Source: Paenibacillus sp. FSL H8-0048 (lineage in GTDB: Bacteria > Bacillota > Bacilli > Paenibacillales > Paenibacillaceae). Taken from it: 64,000 nt of DNA. Position numbers and translations under genes: made by a program. Positions 16,574 to 24,642 of this stretch are shown here, piece after piece. The notes beneath the pieces are model-generated. The model made no database searches, was not told the DNA's origin, and saw only the letters and a list, made by a program, of their open reading frames with translations. Numbering within the stretch: the stretch's first letter is position 1; every line of letters starts with the position of its first letter. The DNA lies in the NCBI RefSeq assembly GCF_038002825.1, contig NZ_JBBODF010000001.1, forward strand, positions 4,216,001-4,280,000, given 5' to 3'.

Positions 16574-18493
16574 TTACTGGTTAGCTACCTCGATGATCCA
16601 ATCGGTCAGTTCGTTGATTTGTCTCTTCACAGCGATCGGGTCACGGTACCAGGATTGGTTCTCCGTCCAAATAAACACCCGATTGTTGGCAATGGGGCCC
16701 AGCGACCCCCATATCGGATCAGCCTGCAGCGATTCCAAGCTGGAGTCTGTGGTCAGAATTAAATAATCCCCCATATACTCTGAGAGCTTCTCCAGTGAAA
16801 ATTCGTAGTAGGATTCCTCCAGCATATATCCGGGAACCGCAGCCGGCGGCTTCAGCCCCATAATTTCATACATTAACCTGCCGCCCCGGCCCGACTTCGG
16901 ACCAAACAGGCTCACGTTCCCATCATACTCCTGCATAATCGAGAGCGTCTTCCCTTCAGGAACCGCTTGTTGAACCTTCGCCCGAATGTCTGTAATTTCC
17001 TTCTCGAATTGTTCATTCCATTGCTCCGCGGCCTCGCGCCGGTCCAGCAAATTGCCGAAATACAGTATTTCATCCTGAATAGATGCGAACTGATTATAAG
17101 GCACAGATACCGTTGGTGCAATCTTTTGATATTTCTCAACTACCTCAGGCTGTGGATTATGCGTTATGATCAGGTCCGGATTCAGCTCCAGCAGCTTCTC
17201 AAGCGAGTCGCCGACATCCGTCACAACATCCAGCATTCCCTCCAGATACGGGCTCGACATCAGGAACGATTCGGCTGCAACTGGCTGAACATCCAGCGCA
17301 AGTACAGTACCGAGATAAGAGATTGCCGCTATGCGCTTAGGGTGTTCAGGAACCTCAACATCGCCAAAAGCGGTGCTAACCATCTTAGTCTCCGAAGAGG
17401 CGTTAGCACCGGTAACGGTTGGAGAAGCGCTGACGGCAACCTGGCTGTGCGTTGGGCTTCCGTTGTTCACCGGCCCACCGCAAGCCGTTAACATCACGGT
17501 CAAGCATAACAGCATCGCTGCATACATACTTCTGGTTGCTCTGGTCATTTTATTCGCCTCATTCCATTGAAATTGATAATCAATATCACTCACATGAAAA
17601 GGATAGCGTAATGACCGGCTCGGAACAACGGACGATTGTGACCTATTCCTTGCATAATCTGAAACGGACTGTCCGTATCGTTTACGATATTGGCCCGGTG
17701 TTATGCCAGCATATTTCTTGAACATCCGGTTGAAATACATAAGATCGGGGTAACCGATATGCGATGCAATCTCCTGCTGTGTTGCCAGCGTACCGGCCAG
17801 TAGAGTCTTCGCGTCCTCCATCCGGAAACGGATGACATAATCCAGCGGACTGAGTCCTGTCTGTTCTTTACATTTTCTCGATATGTATTGCTGGCTGTAA
17901 TTCAGTTGGCGTGCAAGCTCCTCTAGGGAGATGGGCTTACGGTAATTTCTGGACAAATACCGGATGACCTGCTCGGACAAGGATAGCTCACCGGGTCTGA
18001 ACAGGCGCTCACTCAGAACCGCGTGAACGAAGCGGATGAAATCTCCCTTGACCGAGAGTCGGGTCAACCCTTCGTCCCCTTGAAGCCAACTGCCGCATAT
18101 GGTCTGAAGCAGCTCTAACAGGGCCAGCGGTTCAATGGGCGGGAAGCCCCAGTTATCCAGAAAAGGATCGGATTCCTGCAACATCCTATGAAATTCATGT
18201 AATGCTGAAGCAGGTAGCGAAGCTTTGTACAGTACGATATATACGTTTAGGGCTTCCCGGCTCCGGATCGTCACCTGAGCACCTTTACCGGCGTGCAGCA
18301 CGTAAAAACGGTCGCATAGCCATACCTCATCGTCAACCCACAACTCACCCTGTCCTTGGAAAACGAATAAAAATGCGCTCGCCGGTAAATGGTACTGCTT
18401 CAAATCCCCGCCTGCTCCAGCCTGCTTCAGCCGTACATCAAGCACGCGCACCGTCACCTGATTCCATAATTGTATAAGTCTCAGAGCATCCAT
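16574..18493 (-). CDS. AraC regulator fused to siderophore-binding lipoprotein
   Basis: This 639-residue frame has three parts. About residues 1-170 are a cupin-like AraC sensor. About 180-285 hold two AraC helix-turn-helix motifs (ISLEELARQLNYSQQYISRKCKEQTG, IASHIGYPDLMYFNRMFKKYAGITPGQYRKRY). The rest is a periplasmic-binding-protein domain of the iron-siderophore type (HPKRIAAISYLGTVLALDVQPV, NPDLIITHNPQPEVV). In B. subtilis Btr a similar fusion senses bacillibactin. Unusually, a full lipoprotein signal (RATRSMYAAMLLCLTVMLTAC) sits between the parts. An internal ATG at 17548 with GAGG 8 nt upstream could yield a separate lipoprotein. Start 18493 is tentative; TTG at 18505 is the alternative. 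A Fur box and a sigma-A promoter stand upstream. Confidence 0.88.
   Translation of the reverse strand: MDALRLIQLWNQVTVRVLDVRLKQAGAGGDLKQYHLPASAFLFVFQGQGELWVDDEVWLCDRFYVLHAGKGAQVTIRSREALNVYIVLYKASLPASALHEFHRMLQESDPFLDNWGFPPIEPLALLELLQTICGSWLQGDEGLTRLSVKGDFIRFVHAVLSERLFRPGELSLSEQVIRYLSRNYRKPISLEELARQLNYSQQYISRKCKEQTGLSPLDYVIRFRMEDAKTLLAGTLATQQEIASHIGYPDLMYFNRMFKKYAGITPGQYRKRYGQSVSDYARNRSQSSVVPSRSLRYPFHVSDIDYQFQWNEANKMTRATRSMYAAMLLCLTVMLTACGGPVNNGSPTHSQVAVSASPTVTGANASSETKMVSTAFGDVEVPEHPKRIAAISYLGTVLALDVQPVAAESFLMSSPYLEGMLDVVTDVGDSLEKLLELNPDLIITHNPQPEVVEKYQKIAPTVSVPYNQFASIQDEILYFGNLLDRREAAEQWNEQFEKEITDIRAKVQQAVPEGKTLSIMQEYDGNVSLFGPKSGRGGRLMYEIMGLKPPAAVPGYMLEESYYEFSLEKLSEYMGDYLILTTDSSLESLQADPIWGSLGPIANNRVFIWTENQSWYRDPIAVKRQINELTDWIIEVANQ
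17546..17560 (-). promoter_or_regulatory. Possible internal ribosome binding site and start
   Basis: Within the fused gene the minus strand reads GAGGCGAATAAAATG. The ATG (17546-17548) opens MTRATRSMYAAML, a lipoprotein signal whose Cys is 23 codons on. Internal initiation would give a 324-residue exported binding protein from the same message. The Shine-Dalgarno match is only four bases. Confidence 0.4.
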
Positions 18494-18527
18494 AGCTGTT
18501 CGCAAGCTCCCCCTAAAATGATCTAAC

Positions 18528-18542
18528 AGATAATCATTCTCA
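18528..18542. promoter_or_regulatory. Fur box-like sequence
   Basis: AGATAATCATTCTCA matches the 7-1-7 Fur consensus TGATAATNATTATCA at 12 of 14 defined positions. It lies about 20 bp downstream of the -10 of the AraC-lipoprotein promoter, a normal repressor position. Confidence 0.7.
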
Positions 18543-18562
18543 ATTAAATCCTGTTTTTAATC

Positions 18563-18591
18563 ACCATAACGAATAGGATTAGTACTGTCAA
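18563..18591 (-). promoter_or_regulatory. Sigma-A promoter of the AraC-lipoprotein gene
   Basis: TTGACA (18586-18591) is separated by 17 nt from TATGGT (18563-18568) on the minus strand, 70 bp upstream of the start codon. Confidence 0.7.
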
Positions 18592-18620
18592 CAACAGGGG
18601 TACTGGGGTCTTCTTAAAAG

Positions 18621-18662
18621 CAAAAAGACGCTTGCCTCCCACATACGGAAGTCCAAGCGTCT
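18621..18662 (-). terminator. Intrinsic terminator of the DegV gene
   Basis: On the minus strand AGACGCTTG pairs with CAAGCGTCT across a 19-nt loop and is followed by TTTTTGC. It lies 50 bp after the DegV stop codon. Confidence 0.8.
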
Positions 18663-18713
18663 ATCAGGTTCATTAAGGACGGGAGCAGGCAGCTACGCCT
18701 GACGCAAATCAAC

Positions 18714-19598
18714 TTAGAGCACAGACTCCAGCACTTCATCCTCAGCATCAATACTATTCAGGGCCGTACGGTTAATCCAAGACAACGCCAGTGTTCCCTC
18801 GCCCATATGAGCACCTACCACCGGGATAAAGGGCATAATCTCTGTACGCACCGAAGGGGACATGGCCTTAATAGCCCACTCCAGGCTCAGCGCCTCTTCT
18901 TTATTGTTCGCGTGCATAATACATACATCCTGGAAGCGGCCGTTTTCTTCCTGGATGGTCTCCAGCAGCTTTTGCTTCGTCTTCTTGAAGGTGCGGATTT
19001 TATCAACAACGACAATCTTGCCCTCATCGAACCTCAGAAGCAGATGTATCCGCATCAGTTGGCCCAGCAGGAACTGGGAGCCGGAGAGCCGTCCGCTGCG
19101 GTGCAGCTGGCTTAGGCTGGCCGGGATGATATAGAAGGACATTTCCTCAATTATATTATCAATTCTGTGCTTGATCTCCTGTGCAGAGCAGCCTGCCTGC
19201 TGCCAGTGAATACCGCGCAGCAGCATCTCACGGATGGGGTATGCGCCTACTTTGGAATCGATACCCATTACGTTCACTCCAGCAATATCCGCCGCCTGCA
19301 TTGAGGTGTTGAAGGTTCCGCTAAGCTCGGAGGAGCAGTGGATCGCAATAATCTCGTCATACTCTTCCTTCAGACGCTCGTATAATTCCACGAACTCGCC
19401 AATCGGCGGCTGGGAGCTGCCCACCTTGTCATGCTGACGCATTTTGTCATAGAACTGATCGGCGTTAATATCTATATTTTCTCTATAACATTCATTATTG
19501 ACGATTAGACGGAGGGGAACGATATACACATGGTTATTCATAGCGAATTCAGAATCAATGGTGCTGGTGCTGTCAGTCACCCAGGCGATGGATTTCAT
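18714..19598 (-). CDS. DegV family fatty acid-binding protein
   Basis: This 294-residue cytoplasmic protein belongs to the DegV/FakB fold that holds a fatty acid for the FakA kinase. The family opening KSIAWVTDSTSTID, the ligand block KVGSSQPPIGEFVELYERL and YIIPASLSQLHRSGRLSGSQ are present. The last carries the DegV S-L-x-x-L-x-x-x-G-R-(L/I) motif. The start at 19598 matches the family N-terminus; upstream in-frame codons lack a ribosome binding site, and even here the Shine-Dalgarno is weak (AGAGAG). It is monocistronic, with a terminator downstream. No fakA neighbour is in this window. Confidence 0.9.
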   Translation of the reverse strand: MKSIAWVTDSTSTIDSEFAMNNHVYIVPLRLIVNNECYRENIDINADQFYDKMRQHDKVGSSQPPIGEFVELYERLKEEYDEIIAIHCSSELSGTFNTSMQAADIAGVNVMGIDSKVGAYPIREMLLRGIHWQQAGCSAQEIKHRIDNIIEEMSFYIIPASLSQLHRSGRLSGSQFLLGQLMRIHLLLRFDEGKIVVVDKIRTFKKTKQKLLETIQEENGRFQDVCIMHANNKEEALSLEWAIKAMSPSVRTEIMPFIPVVGAHMGEGTLALSWINRTALNSIDAEDEVLESVL

Positions 19599-19733
19599 AG
19601 TCACTACTCTCTTTCGTGAGGGATTCACTGCTCAGGAATCGGCAGCTATGGCTGTCTGTATATTCATAAATTATACAGGATGCAAGCTATGCGTAGAGTA
19701 TTCCTTGAATAATCCCATCACTTTTTTTCAACT

Positions 19734-19767
19734 AAATTCGACATAAATTCACATTATATATGACGAA
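19734..19767. promoter_or_regulatory. Imperfect inverted repeat ATTCGnCATA
   Basis: ATTCGACATA and a matching TATATGACGAAT face each other across AT-rich DNA in the 330-bp gap between DegV and the S66 peptidase. It could be an operator for the small frame at 19794. The remainder of the gap shows no other feature. Confidence 0.3.
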
Positions 19768-19793
19768 TATACCTGTTTAAGAGAGGACTGCTT

Positions 19794-19901
19794 ATGGTAT
19801 GGGAACAGGTAAAAAAAGGATATTCAAACCATTTCATTGGGGCTTTGGAGGGCCAGCTTTTTTCAAGGTTCTATTGTATTTCATACATCGGAAACCACTG
19901 A
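19794..19901 (+). CDS. Possible small protein (35 aa)
   Basis: A short frame beginning MVWEQVKKGYSNHFIGALEG and ending YIGNH has GAGAGGA 6 nt before its ATG. It lies in an otherwise gene-free stretch, convergent with the S66 peptidase gene. No family is recognised. It may equally be the N-terminal remnant of a lost gene. Support is only the start context. Confidence 0.3.
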   Translation: MVWEQVKKGYSNHFIGALEGQLFSRFYCISYIGNH

Positions 19902-19927
19902 AATTCACCCCACCTGGGACTATTTCT

Positions 19928-20941
19928 TTAATCCCGGAAGTACTGCGTGACCGTTCCCTTACATGCCCCAACCACTACCTCTGCAAAAGCGCCGTTCACC
20001 AAAGTAACCTGGGGTGGCAGGTGCCCGCAGTCGATATCGTATGCAACCGGCAGGCCCAGCTCATCGGCCAGCTCCTGGTAGACATCCTCAACGGTATAGT
20101 TGTCCATAGGGCGGTTAGCCGCGCTACGGCCGAACATAAGACCGCTGCAATGCTCGAACCAGCCCGCCAGCTTCATCTGCACCAGAGAGCGGCGCAGATC
20201 GGTCACGGACAGCTCACAGTTCTCTAAGTACCACAGAATCGGCTCGTTGTTGATATAATGCTGTTGGAAGTGCCGGACATCTCCGTAAGGGGTGCCGATC
20301 AGATGCCGGATAACGTCAATGCAGCCCCCCAGCAGGCGCCCCTGCATGGCGATAGCGTGATTGCCCACCGTCTTCCAGTTAGTTGCTTCTGTAAGGTTGA
20401 ACACATGGGGTGACGGCTCGCCTCCCCATTCCAGCTGATATTGCTGTGAGGATGATTGAATTACAGTCCCGCCGCTTGAAGTGGACAATACCTTGTCCCA
20501 CATGGCGGTTGTCGGGTCTGTCTCTTCTCCCCGGAGATCAATGAAGTTCGTGCCATGAGCAGTGGCAATCCCCGTCTTCAGAGTGACCGCCAGCAGCAGC
20601 ACACTGATGTCGGAATACCCGAGAATCCATTTAGACTTCATCTTGCTGAAATCCGCCAGCTCCAGCATCTCGATCAGCAGCTCCCCGCCCCAGGGCGGCA
20701 TGACGAGTCCGATGGACTCATCGGCCATCATTTTGTTGAATTCAGCGGCACGTACGGCGGCCGGGGCCGATTTGGCCTTCTGCTGTGTCCACGCTGTGGG
20801 TCCGCAGACTACGCCGTACCCGCTTTTTTGCAGCCGTTCTACAGCCAGCTCAAGCAGTTCACGAAGCGCCTCCCCCACTCCAGATGAGGGTGCAGTTACA
20901 CCAATAACGGCTCCTGCTTCTAATACTGGATATCTGATCAT
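19928..20941 (-). CDS. S66 family peptidase, MccF/LD-carboxypeptidase-like
   Basis: This 337-residue serine peptidase has no signal peptide. The N-terminal block VIGVTAPSSGVGEA, the nucleophile elbow ILGYSDIS (Ser near residue 110), MQGRLLGGCIDVIRHLIGTPY and the late His in DIDCGHLPPQ are the S66 hallmarks. The LD-carboxypeptidase branch trims murein tetrapeptides; the MccF branch cleaves microcin C-like toxins. The long middle part and the MPPWGGELL block look more MccF-like, so self-immunity or detoxification is possible. GGAGGAG lies 9 nt before the ATG. It is followed upstream, on the same strand, by the AI-2E family gene after a terminator, so it is probably transcribed alone. Confidence 0.88.
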   Translation of the reverse strand: MIRYPVLEAGAVIGVTAPSSGVGEALRELLELAVERLQKSGYGVVCGPTAWTQQKAKSAPAAVRAAEFNKMMADESIGLVMPPWGGELLIEMLELADFSKMKSKWILGYSDISVLLLAVTLKTGIATAHGTNFIDLRGEETDPTTAMWDKVLSTSSGGTVIQSSSQQYQLEWGGEPSPHVFNLTEATNWKTVGNHAIAMQGRLLGGCIDVIRHLIGTPYGDVRHFQQHYINNEPILWYLENCELSVTDLRRSLVQMKLAGWFEHCSGLMFGRSAANRPMDNYTVEDVYQELADELGLPVAYDIDCGHLPPQVTLVNGAFAEVVVGACKGTVTQYFRD

Positions 20942-20972
20942 CTTATGTCTCCTCCAATGCTTAATATGAAAA

Positions 20973-21010
20973 TAAGCGATACCCGAACCTTGTGCAGGTT
21001 GAATATCGCT
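20973..21010 (-). terminator. Terminator of the AI-2E family gene
   Basis: AGCGATA/TATCGCT and GAACCT/AGGTT arms form a two-part stem 33 bp past the stop codon at 21044. TTATTTTCAT follows on the minus strand. Confidence 0.65.
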
Positions 21011-21043
21011 CTATGCGTACTACGGATTATATAATTGGCTGCA

Positions 21044-22078
21044 TCATTCCAGTGAAGGCTTATTGTCCCGGCTAATATCCAGAATATCCAGGAAGAAGAC
21101 GAAGATCGGTATCCCGAGAATCAGTCCCCACACCCCGATATAATGCTCGGAGAACAATAGCACTACGAGCGTGTAGAACATCGGCAGGTTCATTTTGGAG
21201 GACATCAGCTTAGGGTTCAGGAAGTAGCCTTCAATGACATGCAGAACGGCAATCATCACCAGAATGTTAACCGTCAGCACCAGTCCGCCCGTGTTATAGC
21301 CGATGATGCACAGCGGAATCAGTGAAATGACAAAGCCGACAACCGGAATCAGGCTAAGCATGAAGATCATAATGGAGAGGGCAAACAGATACGGGAACGG
21401 CTCGAAAAAGAAACCAAGCACCCACAGCCCGACCACGGTAAACAAAGTATTGAACAGCGCAATCAGAATCTGCGCTTCAATGACCTTACCGAAGGAGGAG
21501 ATGAACTTTCTGCCGAAATACTCCAGCTCCACATAGAACCAGGAGATTTTGCTGTCTCTCAAACGGGAGGTAAAGTTGACGATCCGGTTCTTTTCCAGAA
21601 TGAAGACAAGGCTTAGAATTGTGGACAGGACGAAGGTGGTTCCCCAGTTGCTGATTTTGAAGACATATTCGATCCCCTGATTCAAATAGCTCTGATAATT
21701 GAGCTCCTTGACCTTTCGGAACAAGTACTGCATAATTTCATTCTGCGGAATATCATCGGAGGTCAGCGTACCGAGAAAGGTGGTTAACTGCTTGATCTGC
21801 GAGAATACCTTGGGCATGTATTTGACGAGTGCCATGACGATCATGCTGATCAGCGCCACATACAGTATAATGATGATGACCTTGCTGTTCACCTTCACGA
21901 ATTTGCCGATCCGCTTGCTCAGCAGCACCTGAAAGCTGTTCATTACATAAGCAATCAGGAAGGTCAGCAGCACCAGATTCAGCATATCCCTGATACTGTA
22001 CAGCAGCAGTCCAATCAATCCCAGAATCAAGAAGCGCCGGACTGTTAAATTGGCGACATAACGCTTGAATACTTCCAT
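21044..22078 (-). CDS. AI-2E family transporter (PerM/YtvI-like)
   Basis: This 344-residue polytopic membrane protein has paired N-terminal helices (FLILGLIGLLLYSIRDMLNLVLLTFLIAYVM). A central amphipathic region (residues about 95-150) follows, then a C-terminal helix cluster with the family motif LIPVVGFVISLIPLCIIGYNTGG and a GYFLNPKLMS segment. The family includes Na+/H+ antiporters, sporulation protein YtvI and putative AI-2 exporters, so substrate cannot be assigned. The start at 22078 is preferred over 22099, since the purine tract GGAGAGGAACAAGGG lies just before it. Confidence 0.85.
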   Translation of the reverse strand: MEVFKRYVANLTVRRFLILGLIGLLLYSIRDMLNLVLLTFLIAYVMNSFQVLLSKRIGKFVKVNSKVIIIILYVALISMIVMALVKYMPKVFSQIKQLTTFLGTLTSDDIPQNEIMQYLFRKVKELNYQSYLNQGIEYVFKISNWGTTFVLSTILSLVFILEKNRIVNFTSRLRDSKISWFYVELEYFGRKFISSFGKVIEAQILIALFNTLFTVVGLWVLGFFFEPFPYLFALSIMIFMLSLIPVVGFVISLIPLCIIGYNTGGLVLTVNILVMIAVLHVIEGYFLNPKLMSSKMNLPMFYTLVVLLFSEHYIGVWGLILGIPIFVFFLDILDISRDNKPSLE

Positions 22079-22224
22079 TGTTCCCTTGTTCCTCTCCATT
22101 CGCAGGCGATTAAGATTTTAGTTATAGTGTACCGTACTGAAAACAATTATAGCAACTTTGGCACAGCCCAATTCCCGCGAAACAGCGAACTTTATGTCGA
22201 TTTTCAGGTAGCTCTATTGCTATA

Positions 22225-22233
22225 TGCTATAAT
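22225..22233 (+). promoter_or_regulatory. Extended -10 promoter element
   Basis: TGCTATAAT, an extended -10, stands about 80 bp before the SDR start codon. No good -35 accompanies it, which is acceptable for extended -10 promoters. Confidence 0.5.
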
Positions 22234-22313
22234 GTGGGCGAAATTGGAACATTTATACCTTTTTCAATAGGTCCAAATCAATGAAGTTCAAACTAATGGA
22301 GGCGAAAGCTAGT

Positions 22314-23153
22314 ATGTCAAAAGTAATCTGCATCACCGGAGCATCCTCCGGCATCGGCCTTGCCACAGCACTGAAGTTCGCCCATGAGGGCTGGACGGTC
22401 TACGCCGGAACCCGCCATCTGAAGCGTGAACAGGAGCTGTACCAGAATGTGGAGGGTCTGCAGTTCGTAGAGCTGGAGGTGACACAGCCGGAGAGTATTA
22501 AGCAGGTGATTGAACGGATAGAAGCGGAGCAAGGCAAGCTGGATCTATTATTCTGCAATGCCGGCTTCGGCTACCTGAGAGCGCTTGGGCAGGCACCGTT
22601 CCCTGAGATCGAGGATGTCTTCAATACCAACGTGTACGGGGTAATGCATACGATCCGTGCTGCACTGCCGCTGCTGCAAAAGACGGGCTACGCCCATATT
22701 GTCGCCACCTCCAGTGTCGGCGGGCTGGTCGGCCAACCGATGAACGAGGTCTACTGCGCCAGCAAATTCGCAGTGGAAGGGCTGCTGGAGAGTCTGGCCA
22801 CCTATTACAAGCCGCAGTTCAACATCGACATCACCCTGCTTGAGCCAGGGGCAATCGCCACGGAATTCAATTCAACTGTAATGGGGCATGTCGCCAGCAC
22901 CGGCGGCGTTCTGGAAGACGAGTACAAGCCCATTCTGGATGCTTATAGAGCGGCCTTCCTGGAGCGCAATGTGGAGCCGCAAACGGCAGACTCTGTTGCG
23001 GATGTGATGTGGGAGCTGGTACAGCTTGAGACCAAGCCGCTGCGCCTGCGCACCTCGGAGCGGGCCGAAGCCTTCGTGGCCCGCAAGGTTAGCACCGACC
23101 CTACCGGACTGGAAGGCGTACTAAGCACGCGCAGAATTCAGTTAAATATGTAA
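22314..23153 (+). CDS. Short-chain dehydrogenase/reductase
   Basis: This 279-residue classical SDR has an NAD(P) glycine motif TGASSGIG (residues about 8-15), NAG in LLFCNAGFG, catalytic Ser in VATSSVGG and YxxxK as YCASK (Tyr147, Lys151). A Lys or Arg in the TRHLKRE block after beta-2 suggests NADP preference. The post-catalytic segment LLEPGAIATEFNS is typical of retinol/steroid-dehydrogenase-like SDRs used for broad carbonyl substrates. GGAGG lies 10 nt before the ATG at 22314; the frame extends upstream without another good start. It is monocistronic, with a shared terminator downstream. Confidence 0.92.
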   Translation: MSKVICITGASSGIGLATALKFAHEGWTVYAGTRHLKREQELYQNVEGLQFVELEVTQPESIKQVIERIEAEQGKLDLLFCNAGFGYLRALGQAPFPEIEDVFNTNVYGVMHTIRAALPLLQKTGYAHIVATSSVGGLVGQPMNEVYCASKFAVEGLLESLATYYKPQFNIDITLLEPGAIATEFNSTVMGHVASTGGVLEDEYKPILDAYRAAFLERNVEPQTADSVADVMWELVQLETKPLRLRTSERAEAFVARKVSTDPTGLEGVLSTRRIQLNM

Positions 23154-23179
23154 ACATACTGTGTAAGCAGCTGAATATT

Positions 23180-23230
23180 AATGAACGGTGTACACGGCTT
23201 CTTACTGTCGGGAGTACACCGTTTCATTTA
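23180..23230. terminator. Bidirectional terminator
   Basis: AATGAACGGTGTAC pairs with GTACACCGTTTCATT. It ends the SDR transcript and the convergent lipoprotein gene, whose TAA stop (23228-23230) lies at the edge of the right arm. Confidence 0.8.
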
Positions 23231-23974
23231 TTCAGCATCTACCGGAATCAATCCTTCGGGAATGAGCCGGTATTCCATTACCTGACTCTCACCCAAATCA
23301 GCAGCTTCGTACACCAGATCATCCCTGAGCATCACGGAATCGGCCTGCAGGGCATCATTCAGATAAGCCTCCTCGGCATGGCCGTTATGCCAGCGGTACA
23401 CATAGGCCGACATAGGGGTGCCATGTGCTGCAACCACCTCCGTACTCCCATCCCGGTCCACATCCGCTTCACGGGTATGCCCGGTACTCACCTGCAATAC
23501 TCCAGCCGGTATCCCTAAAGCATCAATGGTGTAATAACTGCTGAGCGACAGATTTGCTCCAAGCCCACCGGTGATTTTGAGGGCCACACCGTCAAACAGT
23601 ACGCAAGCAGCGGCAGTACTATCACCGGGTTCCCGGTAATTGTAAGTCCCTGACGGACCGAGAAAGTAAGATCCGGCCGAAGACTCCAGTCCAGCATATA
23701 CATAATCCTCATCCCCGGGCTTCGTGAAGAAGGTAAGCCGGATTCCTCCGAATGCCTCCAGATGTTGTTCCGAAATGATCTCCGCATCTGAAGGAAGACC
23801 TGCCCAAGCCTCAGGCTTGAGCGTAGGTTGCATCTCCTGCCAATCCAGCTTAACCGGCTCGGTAACCTGTGTGTTCTCCGCAGCTAAAGTGTCAGCGGAA
23901 GATCCGCAGCCTGCGGTAATCAGCATAAGTGGTGCTAGCAGCACTGTGAAGATGTGTTTCAGGATCAAGCTCAT
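23228..23974 (-). CDS. Lipoprotein of unknown function
   Basis: This 248-residue exported lipoprotein has a signal peptide with lipobox ITAGC. The mature domain shows repeated beta-strand patterns and a DxDxDG-type acidic loop, EADVDRDGSTEVVAAHG. Such a loop resembles VCBS/FG-GAP calcium-binding turns, so a small beta-propeller or beta-sandwich is likely. AAGGGGG lies 8 nt before the ATG. The stop codon is inside the shared terminator. No partner gene is evident; the next minus-strand gene starts 190 bp away and has its own hairpin. Confidence 0.75.
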   Translation of the reverse strand: MSLILKHIFTVLLAPLMLITAGCGSSADTLAAENTQVTEPVKLDWQEMQPTLKPEAWAGLPSDAEIISEQHLEAFGGIRLTFFTKPGDEDYVYAGLESSAGSYFLGPSGTYNYREPGDSTAAACVLFDGVALKITGGLGANLSLSSYYTIDALGIPAGVLQVSTGHTREADVDRDGSTEVVAAHGTPMSAYVYRWHNGHAEEAYLNDALQADSVMLRDDLVYEAADLGESQVMEYRLIPEGLIPVDAE

Positions 23975-24045
23975 CTCTCGTCCCCCTTCACTTTACTAGA
24001 ACCTATCATCTACGGACCAACGTCCTGCTCCAATCCAAACAAGTG

Positions 24046-24086
24046 GAAACGGCTTTGCCGTCCTTGTAAAGGACGGTATCCGTTTC
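24046..24086 (-). terminator. Hairpin downstream of the peptide-transport operon
   Basis: GAAACGG...CCGTTTC encloses GCCGTCCTT/AAGGACGG. It lies 80 bp after the last gene of the oligopeptide operon. There is no T tract, so it may stabilise the 3' end rather than terminate. Confidence 0.45.
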
Positions 24087-24166
24087 AGCGAGAAATAGAA
24101 GGATAAGTTATCATGTGCAACATATAAATTCTTATATTTAAACAAAGATCGCCCGGCAATTCCGGT

Positions 24167-24616
24167 CTATCTCTGGATCGGCTCGATCCGGTAAGCGGCA
24201 TTCCCGCCATCTGCGGATGATCCGCTGCCTGTAATGTGCCAGCCGAAGGATAATACACCCTCCAGCTGCCGCTTCTGTGATTCAGATAACAACGCCTCGA
24301 CTGCTTCGCAGCCTTCCTCAAGCTCCAGCTTTGGCTCGATGCCGAAGGCAACTTCAATCCAGCTGCGGATGCCGCGGATGGTATTGTACTTGATCTGGTA
24401 GCCTTCCGTTACAGCCTGACGGAACAACTCGGGCTGCTCATCAGCAAGGGTTAACAACTGCCCGTAATCGAACTCATATTTACTTTCATCGGCCGGCAGA
24501 TCCCCTTCACTGACTCTGCGCAGCAGCTCTTCGTCAGATCCTGACAAAGCGCGCAGCGATTCCAGCAGAAGCGCATCCCATTGTGATAATTTGATCTTAT
24601 TCTTCATTTCTGTCAT
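24167..24616 (-). CDS. Hypothetical protein, last gene of the opp-like operon
   Basis: This is a 149-residue acidic, mostly helical soluble protein (MTEMKNKIKLSQWDALLLES). I recognise no domain. GGGAGG lies 8 nt before the chosen ATG at 24616; an upstream in-frame ATG lies inside the preceding gene. It begins 26 bp after the OppF-like ATPase stop, so it should be translated from the same message. The cotranscription suggests a link to peptide uptake or processing, but the sequence itself gives no mechanism. Confidence 0.65.
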   Translation of the reverse strand: MTEMKNKIKLSQWDALLLESLRALSGSDEELLRRVSEGDLPADESKYEFDYGQLLTLADEQPELFRQAVTEGYQIKYNTIRGIRSWIEVAFGIEPKLELEEGCEAVEALLSESQKRQLEGVLSFGWHITGSGSSADGGNAAYRIEPIQR

Positions 24617-24642
24617 TGGTGCATCCTCCCTTTTCGTATAAG

